Source of the DNA: an uncultured Eubacteriales bacterium | GTDB taxonomy: Bacteria > Bacillota > Clostridia > Oscillospirales > Ruminococcaceae | Length of the DNA stretch: 16,565 nucleotides | Assembly: GCA_902493155.1 (NCBI GenBank) | Contig: CABUOE010000026.1 | Coordinates: forward strand, 1-16,565 | Direction: 5' to 3' | Part shown: positions 1 to 6,101 of the stretch, piece by piece | How positions within the stretch are numbered: position 1 is the stretch's first letter | How the letters are laid out: the number at the start of each line of letters is the position of its first letter | Translations under genes and position numbers: made by a program | The notes under the pieces: generated by a model | Database searches by the model: none | What the model saw: only the letters and a program-made list of their open reading frames with translations | Told to the model about the DNA's origin: nothing

Positions 1-455
1 AGCAGGATGAGCCCCGCCCGGACCTGCCAGGGGTTGTCGCTGCAAAGCAGCTTGTCCACCTGGGGGAGGCTTTCCGGCAGGTGTTTTCCCACCATTTTGG
101 CGGCGGCGCAAAAGCTGTCGTTGACGGCCCAATTGTCGATTTTCGGGACAAAGGCGAATACCCGCTCCCAGAAAACGTCAAAGCTGCATTTGGCCGCGCC
201 GATGACGAGCCCTTCCAGCATGGCCTGTTCATAGTAATCGCTGCGGCTCACCTGCAAAAAGCTTTCCGCGTCGCCTTTGGCGATCTCTTTGGCCAGCGCC
301 TTGACAGCAGGCGTGCGGACGCCGATAAAATTTTCCACTCCGGGGATGAGCTTTTGATGAAAATCCTTGTAGGCCGGGTCTTTCCTCGACAAAAGGTGGG
401 CGGTCAGAGCCTCGTAATCGGTTTTGTCCCATCGGGTTAAGGTAAAGTTGTCCAT
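1..455 (-). CDS. DNA alkylation repair protein, AlkD-like (3' end cut by window edge)
   Basis: About 151 codons of the N-terminal part are visible; the gene runs off the left edge with no stop. The product reads as an AlkD-type HEAT-repeat DNA glycosylase, a family that removes alkylated purines in the cytoplasm. The supporting sequence is IGVRTPAVKALAK at residues 44-56 and IDNWAVNDSF at 106-115. In characterised AlkD the Trp and Asp of this second motif line the active site together with an Arg; Arg146 here is a plausible partner. The ATG at 455 has AAAGGAAAA upstream. It lies 21 bp after the HEPN gene on the same strand and is probably the third gene of that transcript. The family is clear, but substrate range cannot be read and the C-terminal half is not seen. 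Confidence 0.85.
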   Translation of the reverse strand, partial: MDNFTLTRWDKTDYEALTAHLLSRKDPAYKDFHQKLIPGVENFIGVRTPAVKALAKEIAKGDAESFLQVSRSDYYEQAMLEGLVIGAAKCSFDVFWERVFAFVPKIDNWAVNDSFCAAAKMVGKHLPESLPQVDKLLCSDNPWQVRAGLIL

Positions 456-476
456 ATTGTTTTCCTTTTATGTATT

Positions 477-917
477 TTAGTAAGCGTCCAGGTCGTCAAG
501 CCGGTCGGTGAGCCCCACTTCGTCGGTGACGTAATAAAACATCTCCTCGGTGAGCTTATAAAGCCTGTAGACGGTGGCGTCGGAAATTTCGGTGGGAATA
601 TCGGTGGGGTACCGGGTTTCAATGTAGTACCGGTTTAGGGTGGCGCTTTCTTGGAGCCACTGCTTAAAGCTGTCGTCCAGCTCCGCGGCTCGGCGGCAGA
701 GCCAGGTCAGGTTGTGCCCGTCTACCGTCTGGTGGGTTTTATAGAGGATAAAGCTTTTTAAGGCTTTTTCCGCGCACTGCTGGCAGTGGAAGGCGGTACA
801 GTTGTTTAAGGTGTTGTCGTCCAGCAGAAGCTTTGCCGCCCGCAGGTCGTCGTAGGCGGCGTTGACCCAGTCGCTGTAGTGCCGGCTGTCCTCCGGGTTA
901 CTGCGGCGCCTTGTCAT
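477..917 (-). CDS. HEPN domain protein
   Basis: A 146-residue all-helical HEPN protein. Recognisable parts are DWVNAAYDDLRAAKLLL (residues 17-33), the Cys-rich helix FHCQQCAEKALKSFI (43-57), DGHNLTWLC (66-74) and ETRYPTD (100-106), which matches the (A)RYPD signature of the common HEPN family. The RX4-6HXY motif of RNase-type HEPN toxins (HepT) is not present, so a nuclease role is not supported. The ATG at 917 is preferred to an in-frame TTG at 953 because GGAAGG sits just before it. The gene overlaps the 3' end of the nucleotidyltransferase-like gene by 20 bp, the usual coupled NTase-HEPN order. Such pairs can be toxin-antitoxin modules or nucleotide-binding accessory pairs; which applies here is unknown. 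Confidence 0.8.
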   Translation of the reverse strand: MTRRRSNPEDSRHYSDWVNAAYDDLRAAKLLLDDNTLNNCTAFHCQQCAEKALKSFILYKTHQTVDGHNLTWLCRRAAELDDSFKQWLQESATLNRYYIETRYPTDIPTEISDATVYRLYKLTEEMFYYVTDEVGLTDRLDDLDAY

Positions 918-1215
918 AGACCTTCCATCCTTTCTCGATGATCGAATGGGCAAAGGACAGAGGATTTTTCATAAAGGCCTTCCATTCGTCGGAGGTGTAG
1001 ATGACCACGTCATAGGGCAGCTCACAGTCAAGGCTCAGATAGATTTTCTGCTCCAGCTGGGGTTTGCTCTGGGTGTCGGCGATAACGCAGAGCTTAAAGC
1101 TTGTCACCTCTCCGCCCATATTCACCTTGACGCTGAACAGATAGATCTGCTCAGGGGAGCAAAGGGCTGCGATGTCGTCCACCAACTGCTGCATATAGCG
1201 GTTGAGCTTTATCAT
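898..1215 (-). CDS. Degenerate minimal nucleotidyltransferase-fold protein paired with HEPN
   Basis: A 105-residue protein first in the unit, overlapping the HEPN gene. Its position, size and pattern (PEQIYLFS..., then ELPYDVVIYTSDEW at residues 65-78) match the small MNT partner of HEPN proteins. The catalytic signature is broken. Where active members have LFGSxARG then a DxD pair, this has LFSVKVNMGG (26-35) and SFKLCVI (39-45), so Gly, Ser and both metal-binding Asp are missing. Only the third Asp (Asp69) is recognisable. The start at 1215 has AAAGGA seven bases upstream. A clear promoter lies at 1355-1382. It is probably catalytically inactive, which would prevent the AMPylation-type antitoxin activity known for active MntA proteins. 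The family assignment rests on context as much as on sequence. Confidence 0.6.
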   Translation of the reverse strand: MIKLNRYMQQLVDDIAALCSPEQIYLFSVKVNMGGEVTSFKLCVIADTQSKPQLEQKIYLSLDCELPYDVVIYTSDEWKAFMKNPLSFAHSIIEKGWKVYDKAPQ

Positions 1216-1320
1216 AATCTCATCCTTTCAAGGGAGCGTGTTGAGAGGACGCTTTTTTTATTAGCTTTCTCCCTTTTCAAGTTTACGGCAAAATCTTCCC
1301 GCAATTTTGCAAAAACGGGA

Positions 1321-1347
1321 TACAAAGCGCCGCCAAGACGCTTTGTA
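1321..1347 (-). other. Hairpin at the 5' end of the NTase-HEPN transcript
   Basis: TACAAAGCG (1321-1329) and CGCTTTGTA (1339-1347) form a perfect 9-bp stem with a 9-nt loop. The stem sits right at the predicted transcription start of the minus-strand unit. A second, A/T-rich 7-bp inverted repeat follows at 1288-1310 (GCAAAAT / ATTTTGC). Neither is followed by a proper U-run on the minus strand, so a terminator is unlikely. They may stabilise the message or act as an operator. Confidence 0.4.
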
Positions 1348-1354
1348 CAAGATC

Positions 1355-1382
1355 ATTATACCGCTTTCCCCGCTGTTTGCAA
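1355..1382 (-). promoter_or_regulatory. Sigma-A type promoter for the NTase-HEPN-AlkD unit
   Basis: On the minus strand TTGCAA (1382-1377) is followed after 16 bp by a perfect TATAAT (1360-1355). It overlaps the end of the upstream YaaL-like gene and leaves a leader of about 130 nt before the ATG at 1215. Confidence 0.6.
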
Positions 1383-1390
1383 GCTTTTTT

Positions 1391-1657
1391 TCACCAATTT
1401 TCGATGGGGTCGCAGGTGAGTTTTAATTCCCGCGCTCTTCGAAGCAGATGCCTATACTGGACGCTCAGCGACTCCATTTCGTAGATGCTTGACTCGATGT
1501 CCGCGTCGTCGCTTGCAAACTCAAATCGGCTTCTGGCGGCGTCCAGCCTCAGTTTGACGTCTTTGATGTCGTCGCTTAACTGCTGTTTTTCGTCCCGGAC
1601 TGGTTTTCTGAATTTCAAAAGAGTCGATTCCACTAAGTTTTTCAGTACAAGTTCCAT
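1391..1657 (-). CDS. YaaL-like DUF2508 family protein
   Basis: An 88-residue, highly charged helical protein without membrane segments. The stretch from about residue 23 to 80 follows the DUF2508/YaaL pattern: a helix LSDDIKDVKLRLDAARSRFE, an acidic DDADIESSIYEME turn, then YRHLLRRAREL. The family is small, Firmicute-specific and without an assigned biochemical role; YaaL genes often lie near recombination and replication genes, but here the neighbours differ. The ATG at 1657 is chosen over the ATG ten codons upstream because AGGAGG lies exactly eight bases before it. No convincing promoter was found upstream, though a perfect palindrome CCCAATTGGG (1688-1697) lies about 30 bp before the start. 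No terminator separates it from the next promoter. Confidence 0.65.
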   Translation of the reverse strand: MELVLKNLVESTLLKFRKPVRDEKQQLSDDIKDVKLRLDAARSRFEFASDDADIESSIYEMESLSVQYRHLLRRARELKLTCDPIENW

Positions 1658-1803
1658 TTCCGTTTCCTCCTGTTTCGGCAATGTCATCCCAATTGGGGCA
1701 TTTTATTTTGCGTATTACAGTGTATGAGGAAAGGATTGGAAAATATTCTGAAAATATGCGGGCGTCTCGACAGGAATGACGATTATTTACGTTTTGAACC
1801 GCG

Positions 1804-1809
1804 TATAAT
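1804..1809 (+). promoter_or_regulatory. Possible -10 box for the 65-residue protein gene
   Basis: A perfect TATAAT lies 50 bp before the start codon at 1859. No good -35 hexamer is found at 16-18 bp, so the call is tentative. Confidence 0.4.
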
Positions 1810-1858
1810 AAAGTAGAAAAACAAACAGCACGCTATGAAGATAAAGGAGGATTTTTCA

Positions 1859-2056
1859 TTGTACAGCTACAAAAATTTCGAAGTGCGGTACTGCTTAAAC
1901 CGCGGGGAAAACGTGGGTTTTGAGGTACTGCACAAAGAGGACGGCAGCAAAGAACACCGCTGCCTCAGGGAAAAAGAATGCGGGGAAAACTGCGAGCTTA
2001 TGTCGGGATTACCGATGGGGAAACCCCTCAGCGTCAAACGCATTTATTTCCGGTAA
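1859..2056 (+). CDS. Small conserved-looking protein of unknown function
   Basis: A 65-residue protein, starting with TTG at 1859 rather than the in-frame ATG at 1835. AGGAGG at 1845-1850 sits eight bases before the TTG and lies downstream of the ATG, so the ATG would leave the ribosome site inside the coding region. The product (YSYKNFEVRYCLNRGENVG at its start) has no membrane segment. It carries three cysteines close together in CLREKECGENC plus one near the N-terminus, which could bind a metal, though the spacing is not a known zinc ribbon. It is a single-gene unit with its own possible -10 box and a strong terminator 20 bp downstream. I do not recognise the family. Confidence 0.6.
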   Translation: MYSYKNFEVRYCLNRGENVGFEVLHKEDGSKEHRCLREKECGENCELMSGLPMGKPLSVKRIYFR

Positions 2057-2076
2057 CGGAGTTTTTTGTAAAAAGG

Positions 2077-2104
2077 AAAGCAGGGCAATTTTGCCCTGCT
2101 TTTT
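2077..2104. terminator. Bidirectional intrinsic terminator
   Basis: AAAGCAGGGCAA (2077-2088) pairs with TTGCCCTGCTTT (2091-2102), with a T-run to the right and an A-run to the left. It lies between two convergent genes and can end both the 65-residue gene and the oxidoreductase. Confidence 0.85.
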
Positions 2105-2109
2105 GTATG

Positions 2110-3144
2110 TTACCGGTACAGTTCTTCTTCCGTTACCGGAATCACCCTGTGTTCCCGGATGGCCCGGTCGCCTAAAATAGTGATGCAGAAGGCTTTATAG
2201 GCGTCCTCGATAGTCGGTGCGCCGGGCTTTCCTTCAATCATTTGGATGAGGCATTCCAACTGGCCGTACATATTTTTATAGATACTGGGGCTGTTGATGA
2301 TGTTGTAGCCTTTGCTTTTGGCGTCGTACCACTCGATGCTGTCGCCTTCTTCCTGGTCGGACATGCGGTTTGCTTGCAAAGTGATACGAAGCCTTCCCTT
2401 GTCGCCGATAAACTCCTTTAAGTTCTGGGAGGCGTTTGTGTTGCTCCAGCCGGCTTCATAATAGGCGACCCCTCCGTTTGAGAGCGTCATCGTCATCATG
2501 CCGTAATTATAGGAGCTTTCCGGCGCGATATCGCCGATGCGGGCGCCGACTCCGCCTACCGAGCAGATCTCGAGCCCGGTAAACCAGCGGATGACGTCTA
2601 CGTAATGGACGGCGCAGTCGATGATAGGCGGGCAGTCCCGCAGCAGGGCGGCGTACCGGTTTTTATCCATGACGTGGTGGTTTTGCACCATGCGGATGAG
2701 CCTTACATCGCCGATGAGCCCGCTTTTTATCAGCTCCGCCGCTTTTTGGTAGGTGGCATTATGGCGCAGAACATGGGCGATGAGCACCTTGCAGCCGGAA
2801 GCCTTCGCCGCTTCGTAAAACGCCTTGCCGTCCGATAAGTTGGTGGCGATGGGCTTTTCGCAGAGGACGTGTTTTCCCGCCTGGAGGCAGTCTTTTAGGA
2901 TTTGCAGATGGGTTTTGGCGTAGGTGGCAATCAGGACGATGTCCACGTCGTCCCGTTTGAGATATTCCTTATAATCGGTGCCAAAGGACTGCGCGCCGAA
3001 CTTTTTTGCCGCAAACCGGGCGCTTTCTTCCTTTATATCCACAGTACCGATGAGTTTGACGTCGTCGCGGTAATAGACCGCTTCCAGATGCTCCAAGCCA
3101 ATGTGGCCACAGCCGACAATGACAATTCCGTAAGTCTTTTTCAT
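2110..3144 (-). CDS. Gfo/Idh/MocA family NAD(P)-dependent oxidoreductase
   Basis: A 344-residue cytoplasmic dehydrogenase, the usual length. The N-terminal Rossmann fold has GCGHIG at residues 11-16 and an acidic residue after strand two (VDIKEE, Asp36). CEKPIAT around residues 95-101 carries the family's conserved Lys97. The C-terminal substrate domain has PPIIDCAVHYVD (172-183), matching the DxxxH catalytic pattern (Asp176, His180). Family members oxidise or reduce sugars, inositols and related polyols; the substrate here cannot be read. The ATG at 3144 has AGGA a few bases upstream and the promoter is at 3176-3204. It stands alone, ending at the shared terminator, with no adjacent sugar transporter or kinase to suggest a pathway. 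Confidence 0.9.
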   Translation of the reverse strand: MKKTYGIVIVGCGHIGLEHLEAVYYRDDVKLIGTVDIKEESARFAAKKFGAQSFGTDYKEYLKRDDVDIVLIATYAKTHLQILKDCLQAGKHVLCEKPIATNLSDGKAFYEAAKASGCKVLIAHVLRHNATYQKAAELIKSGLIGDVRLIRMVQNHHVMDKNRYAALLRDCPPIIDCAVHYVDVIRWFTGLEICSVGGVGARIGDIAPESSYNYGMMTMTLSNGGVAYYEAGWSNTNASQNLKEFIGDKGRLRITLQANRMSDQEEGDSIEWYDAKSKGYNIINSPSIYKNMYGQLECLIQMIEGKPGAPTIEDAYKAFCITILGDRAIREHRVIPVTEEELYR

Positions 3145-3175
3145 GATATCCTGCCTTTTTCACTGTTCTTTCGCT

Positions 3176-3204
3176 ATTTTACCGCACTTTTCTTCAAATG
3201 ACAA
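3176..3204 (-). promoter_or_regulatory. Sigma-A promoter for the Gfo/Idh/MocA gene
   Basis: Minus strand TTGTCA (3204-3199), 17-bp spacer, TAAAAT (3181-3176); each hexamer matches consensus at five of six positions. Confidence 0.75.
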
Positions 3205-3300
3205 GTGAATTTTTTGACTTCATTTTGCTCATTTTTTGACCTTTTTGATTAGAGCCAAATGGAAAATTTACAGATTTTCCTACAATCTTCCCTTCCAATG

Positions 3301-3309
3301 TGTTATGAT
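3301..3309 (+). promoter_or_regulatory. Extended -10 promoter for the acyltransferase operon
   Basis: TGTTATGAT is an extended -10 element (TGn plus TATGAT) with no good -35. It leaves a leader of about 75 nt that contains a small hairpin TGCCG/CGGCA (3328-3343) and a doubled ATCCGG just before the ribosome site. Confidence 0.45.
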
Positions 3310-3391
3310 GGGTAAAGATAAACCCTTTGCCGGAAAAACGGCATATTTCAAATTACATAAAATCCGGCTATATCCGGATAGGAGCAGATAT

Positions 3392-4663
3392 ATGGATAAC
3401 TGGTATCGCCTTGACAACGCCGCCAAGATTTTTCCGGCGGTGACAAAGAAATCAAACACCTCCGTCTACCGGGTCGCGGTGCGTTTAAAGGAAAACGTTG
3501 ACCCCGAACGGCTGCAATCAGCGGCGGAAATGGCCTTAAAGCGCTATCCTCTGCTGGCGGTCAAGCTGCGGCGGGGCGTATTCTGGAACTTTTTTGATAA
3601 AAACGAAAGTCCCATCCTCATTGCGGAGGAAATGAACTACCCCTGTTCACCGCTGGTTCCCAAGCAGAACCGGGGCTATTTTCTGCGTGTCCTTTACTAT
3701 AAGCAGCAGATTTCGCTGGAAGTTTTCCATGCCCTCACCGATGGCACAGGCGCCATTGAATTTCTCAAAACACTGCTGTATCAATATTTCCGTCTGAAAG
3801 GGAAGGAGATCGATCCCCAGGGGATAGTACTCCTGCCAGGGCAGGTTCCGGAGCAGTCCGAGCTGGACGACAGCTTCCGAAAGTACTACAAACCCGTCAA
3901 AAAAGTGAGGGTGAAAAGACAGCCTTCCTTTCGAATTGTGGGTACGCCGCTGGAGCCCTTTGGAAACAACATCGTTCACGGGGTGTTTCCGGCGAAAGCC
4001 CTCAACAGCCATGCCAAGAGCAAGGGCGCCACTCTGACTGAATACCTGACCGCCTGCCTCATTTACGCCATCTATCTGTCTTATCTGCAGTATGGGCTTC
4101 AAAAAGAACCGGTGGTTATTTCGGTGCCAGTCAATTTAAGAAAGCTTTTTCCGTCCAAGACGCTGCGCAATTTCTTTGCTGTGGCCAATATTGGAGCCAC
4201 CGTAGACGCGGAGATCGGCTTCGATGTGCTTTTAAAACGGGTTTCCAAAGAAATGAAGGCCAAAACAAGCAAGGAGGCCCTTCAGGAAATCATCTCCGAC
4301 AACGTCCATCTGGAGCGAAATTACGGGGTCAAATTTGTTCCGCTGTTTCTCAAAAATATCGTCTTGAAGCAGGCGTTTAACATCCAGGGGGAGAACTTAA
4401 AAACCATTACGATTTCCAACCTGGGGAATATCGGGTTCCCGGCTGATATGGCGGGGGAGATCGAAGAGGTCTCGGTCATTTTATATCCCACGGCGAAAAG
4501 CCCTGTCAACTGCGGGATGTGTACCTTCGGGGACCGGCTTAATATCAGCTTTGCCCGGACGATCCGGGAATCGGACATGATTTTCCGCTTTTTTAAGCTG
4601 ATTGCCGAGGATAGCGGCCTTGAGCCGGAGATTTATTCCAACGATTGGGGGTTCGGAAAATGA
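3392..4663 (+). CDS. Condensation-domain-like acyltransferase (alcohol acetyltransferase type)
   Basis: A 423-residue protein resembling the CoA-dependent acyltransferase/NRPS condensation fold. The key motif HALTDG at residues 113-118 fits the HxxxDG catalytic signature (His113, Asp117), and a second half with VISVPVNLRKLFPS and TITISNLGNIG resembles the family's C-terminal lobe. Such proteins transfer acyl groups to alcohols or amines; the substrate is not evident. The ATG at 3392 is chosen over longer in-frame starts because AGGAG lies eight bases upstream and homology begins at NWYRLDNAAKIFP. The stop overlaps the next ATG (ATGA), so the zinc-ribbon membrane protein is translated in coupling and is probably a partner. 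Similar acyltransferases in Clostridia are annotated as alcohol acetyltransferases; true activity is inference. Confidence 0.7.
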   Translation: MDNWYRLDNAAKIFPAVTKKSNTSVYRVAVRLKENVDPERLQSAAEMALKRYPLLAVKLRRGVFWNFFDKNESPILIAEEMNYPCSPLVPKQNRGYFLRVLYYKQQISLEVFHALTDGTGAIEFLKTLLYQYFRLKGKEIDPQGIVLLPGQVPEQSELDDSFRKYYKPVKKVRVKRQPSFRIVGTPLEPFGNNIVHGVFPAKALNSHAKSKGATLTEYLTACLIYAIYLSYLQYGLQKEPVVISVPVNLRKLFPSKTLRNFFAVANIGATVDAEIGFDVLLKRVSKEMKAKTSKEALQEIISDNVHLERNYGVKFVPLFLKNIVLKQAFNIQGENLKTITISNLGNIGFPADMAGEIEEVSVILYPTAKSPVNCGMCTFGDRLNISFARTIRESDMIFRFFKLIAEDSGLEPEIYSNDWGFGK

Positions 4664-5331
4664 AAGAGTGCATCAACTGCCATGTGCATCTGCGGGATTT
4701 CCAGAAGGAGTGCCCTTTCTGCCACGAAAAATTTTCCGTAAAGGGAGAAGCGCCGGCTTATCCCGCCTATGATTACAAAAAACTGTCGGTGCGGCAGCGG
4801 ATTTTTCCCCGCATCGTTGCGTTTCTCGCTATCTTCCTATCGGCGGTGAGCGTGTTTATCAATATTCTCACCTGGGGGAAATACACTCATCTGTGGTCGA
4901 TATTTGTTGTGGGAGGTGCCATGTACCTCTGGCTCACCATCGGAAACACCATTTTCTCCAAAATGCACGGCGGAGGGAAGATCATTTTGCAAACCATCGG
5001 CCTTTCCGCCCTGGCCGTCCTCATCGATGTGTTTTCCGGGTTCCACCGCTGGTCTGTGAACATTGTGGTGCCGTTTATCGCCATTGCCCACACGCTGCTC
5101 ATGACCATCATCGTCTTTTCCAAGAAGATGCTCTGGAACGCTTACATTGGATATACCATCACCATGCTTTTCCTTTGTTTTCTTCCTATCGTCCTGTTTG
5201 TCTGCCGGGTGGCAACTTCCTTTTGGGCCTGCGCGCTGTCCGGCCTATACGCTTTGCTGACGGTAGCGGCTATGTTTATCTTCGCCCGGAAGGATTTAAA
5301 AGACCAGTTTGTCAGCCGATTCCATTTTTAA
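4660..5331 (+). CDS. Zinc-ribbon multi-pass membrane protein (DUF6320-like)
   Basis: A 223-residue protein whose N-terminus has a small zinc ribbon, Cys4-x2-Cys7 and Cys18-x2-Cys21 (CINC ... CPFC). About six membrane helices follow near residues 51-71, 78-96, 107-125, 131-152, 158-180 and 187-208, and the C-terminus is short and charged. The arrangement matches the DUF6320 family as I remember it, a set of Firmicute proteins of unknown function often beside an acyltransferase like the one here. The start is the ATG overlapping the upstream TGA. An in-frame TTG at 4645 is less likely. The tight coupling suggests the acyltransferase acts on a membrane or exported product with this protein as anchor or transporter, which is inference. 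A strong terminator follows at once. Confidence 0.7.
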   Translation: MKECINCHVHLRDFQKECPFCHEKFSVKGEAPAYPAYDYKKLSVRQRIFPRIVAFLAIFLSAVSVFINILTWGKYTHLWSIFVVGGAMYLWLTIGNTIFSKMHGGGKIILQTIGLSALAVLIDVFSGFHRWSVNIVVPFIAIAHTLLMTIIVFSKKMLWNAYIGYTITMLFLCFLPIVLFVCRVATSFWACALSGLYALLTVAAMFIFARKDLKDQFVSRFHF

Positions 5332-5335
5332 AACA

Positions 5336-5376
5336 GCAAAATACCGGAACGTGGAGAGACGTTCCGGTATTTTTGC
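5336..5376. terminator. Strong terminator, probably bidirectional
   Basis: A perfect 15-bp stem (5338-5352 with 5359-5373) with a six-base loop and T-run starts seven bases after the membrane protein stop. The A-rich left flank gives a partial U-run on the other strand, where it would also stop transcription coming from glpP. Confidence 0.9.
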
Positions 5377-5440
5377 CTAAATAGTAAGGAGATCAAGTAA
5401 AAGGCAAATTAGAATATTCATAACCGGCTATCCGGCAGGG

Positions 5441-5491
5441 GCATCAAGCGTACCAGAGAGCTTTGCATCCGGTGGAAACCGCGGAAGCTCC
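5441..5491 (-). pseudogene. Remnant of a second glpP 3' end (tail duplication)
   Basis: This 51-bp stretch repeats 5531-5581, the end of glpP, with three mismatches at an offset of exactly 90 bp. Read on the minus strand it encodes GASAVSTGCKALWYA and a TGA stop, against GASAVSTGCKTLWYA in glpP. Two of the three differences are silent, which suggests the copy once evolved as coding sequence. The 39 bp between the copies do not resemble glpP. It is probably what is left of a tandem glpP after deletion. Confidence 0.6.
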
Positions 5492-5530
5492 GAGTTCCGC
5501 CCAAAGCAGAGGGAAAACGGAGGTTAGGAA

Positions 5531-5581
5531 GCATCAAGCGTACCAGAGAGTTTTGCATCCGGTAGATACCGCGGAAGCTCC
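5531..5581 (-). repeat. Second copy of the 51-bp direct repeat, inside glpP
   Basis: This is the intact partner of the remnant at 5441-5491 and covers the last 15 codons and stop of glpP. The identity ends abruptly at both edges. Confidence 0.8.
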
Positions 5582-6082
5582 TGCGTCGAGGGCTTCCATG
5601 ACCTCCTTTTTCGTCTCAACGAGGCCCCCGGCAATTACCGGCATCTGGACATTTTTGTGAAACTTCTGGATAATTTTGCAGAGGACGCCCGGCATAATTT
5701 CAATCATGTCGGGACGGGAAGTGCGAATGGTGTCAACAGCGGTGTCGATGGAATGGGAATCCACGATGAAAAATCGCTGCACCGTTCCCATTTCCCATTC
5801 CTTCGCGTAACGGATCATAGCCGTCCGGGTACTGATGATACCATCGACGCCCAGACTTTTGAGATATCCGATTCCTTCCCGATCGTTGCCAATTCCCTCC
5901 GCCAGGTCGGCGTGAACGAAAATCAGTTTTTTCGCCTCGTGAACCGGGTCGATCTGTTGTTTTAAGGTGAGAATGCTGGAACGCAGCAGAAAAATAATTT
6001 CCACAGGGGACTTTACTGCCTCCAGGAGTTCTTCCTCGTTGCGAACTGCTGCAATAATCGGATTTTTTTCCAGATGGAGCAT
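5534..6082 (-). CDS. glpP: Glycerol-3-phosphate responsive antiterminator GlpP
   Basis: A 182-residue TIM-barrel-like protein of the GlpP family, close to the usual length. Family landmarks are NPIIAAV (7-13), KLIFVHADLAEGI (52-64), GIISTR (81-86), QRFFIVDSHS (102-111), IEIMPG (127-132), PVIAGGLV (148-155) and ALDAGASAVST (164-174). In Bacillus, GlpP binds G3P and then the leader RNA of glp operons, preventing transcription termination. The ATG at 6082 has AAAGAAAGG seven bases upstream and lies 19 bp after the phosphodiesterase gene. It is the last gene of the glp cluster. The likely target is the leader hairpin at 10174-10227, so the operon would make its own antiterminator. A fragment of a second copy follows it. 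Confidence 0.9.
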   Translation of the reverse strand: MLHLEKNPIIAAVRNEEELLEAVKSPVEIIFLLRSSILTLKQQIDPVHEAKKLIFVHADLAEGIGNDREGIGYLKSLGVDGIISTRTAMIRYAKEWEMGTVQRFFIVDSHSIDTAVDTIRTSRPDMIEIMPGVLCKIIQKFHKNVQMPVIAGGLVETKKEVMEALDAGASAVSTGCKTLWYA

Positions 6083-6101
6083 GGCATGACCTTTCTTTCG
6101 T

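Noticed and set aside
1235..1259. AGCGT/ACGCT hairpin followed by seven T, looking like a plus-strand terminator
   Set aside because: The stem is only five base pairs and there is no plus-strand gene before it; it lies in the leader of the minus-strand unit.
946..1419. Plus-strand frame opposite the NTase-like gene
   Set aside because: No ribosome site or family resemblance; the minus-strand NTase-HEPN arrangement explains the region.
3236..3391. In-frame N-terminal extension of the acyltransferase by 52 residues
   Set aside because: The likely -10 box lies inside it, and the ATG at 3392 has the proper ribosome site and matches the family start.
5441..5581. Two repeat units as the start of a CRISPR array
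   Set aside because: There are only two copies, and the repeat is the coding end of glpP.
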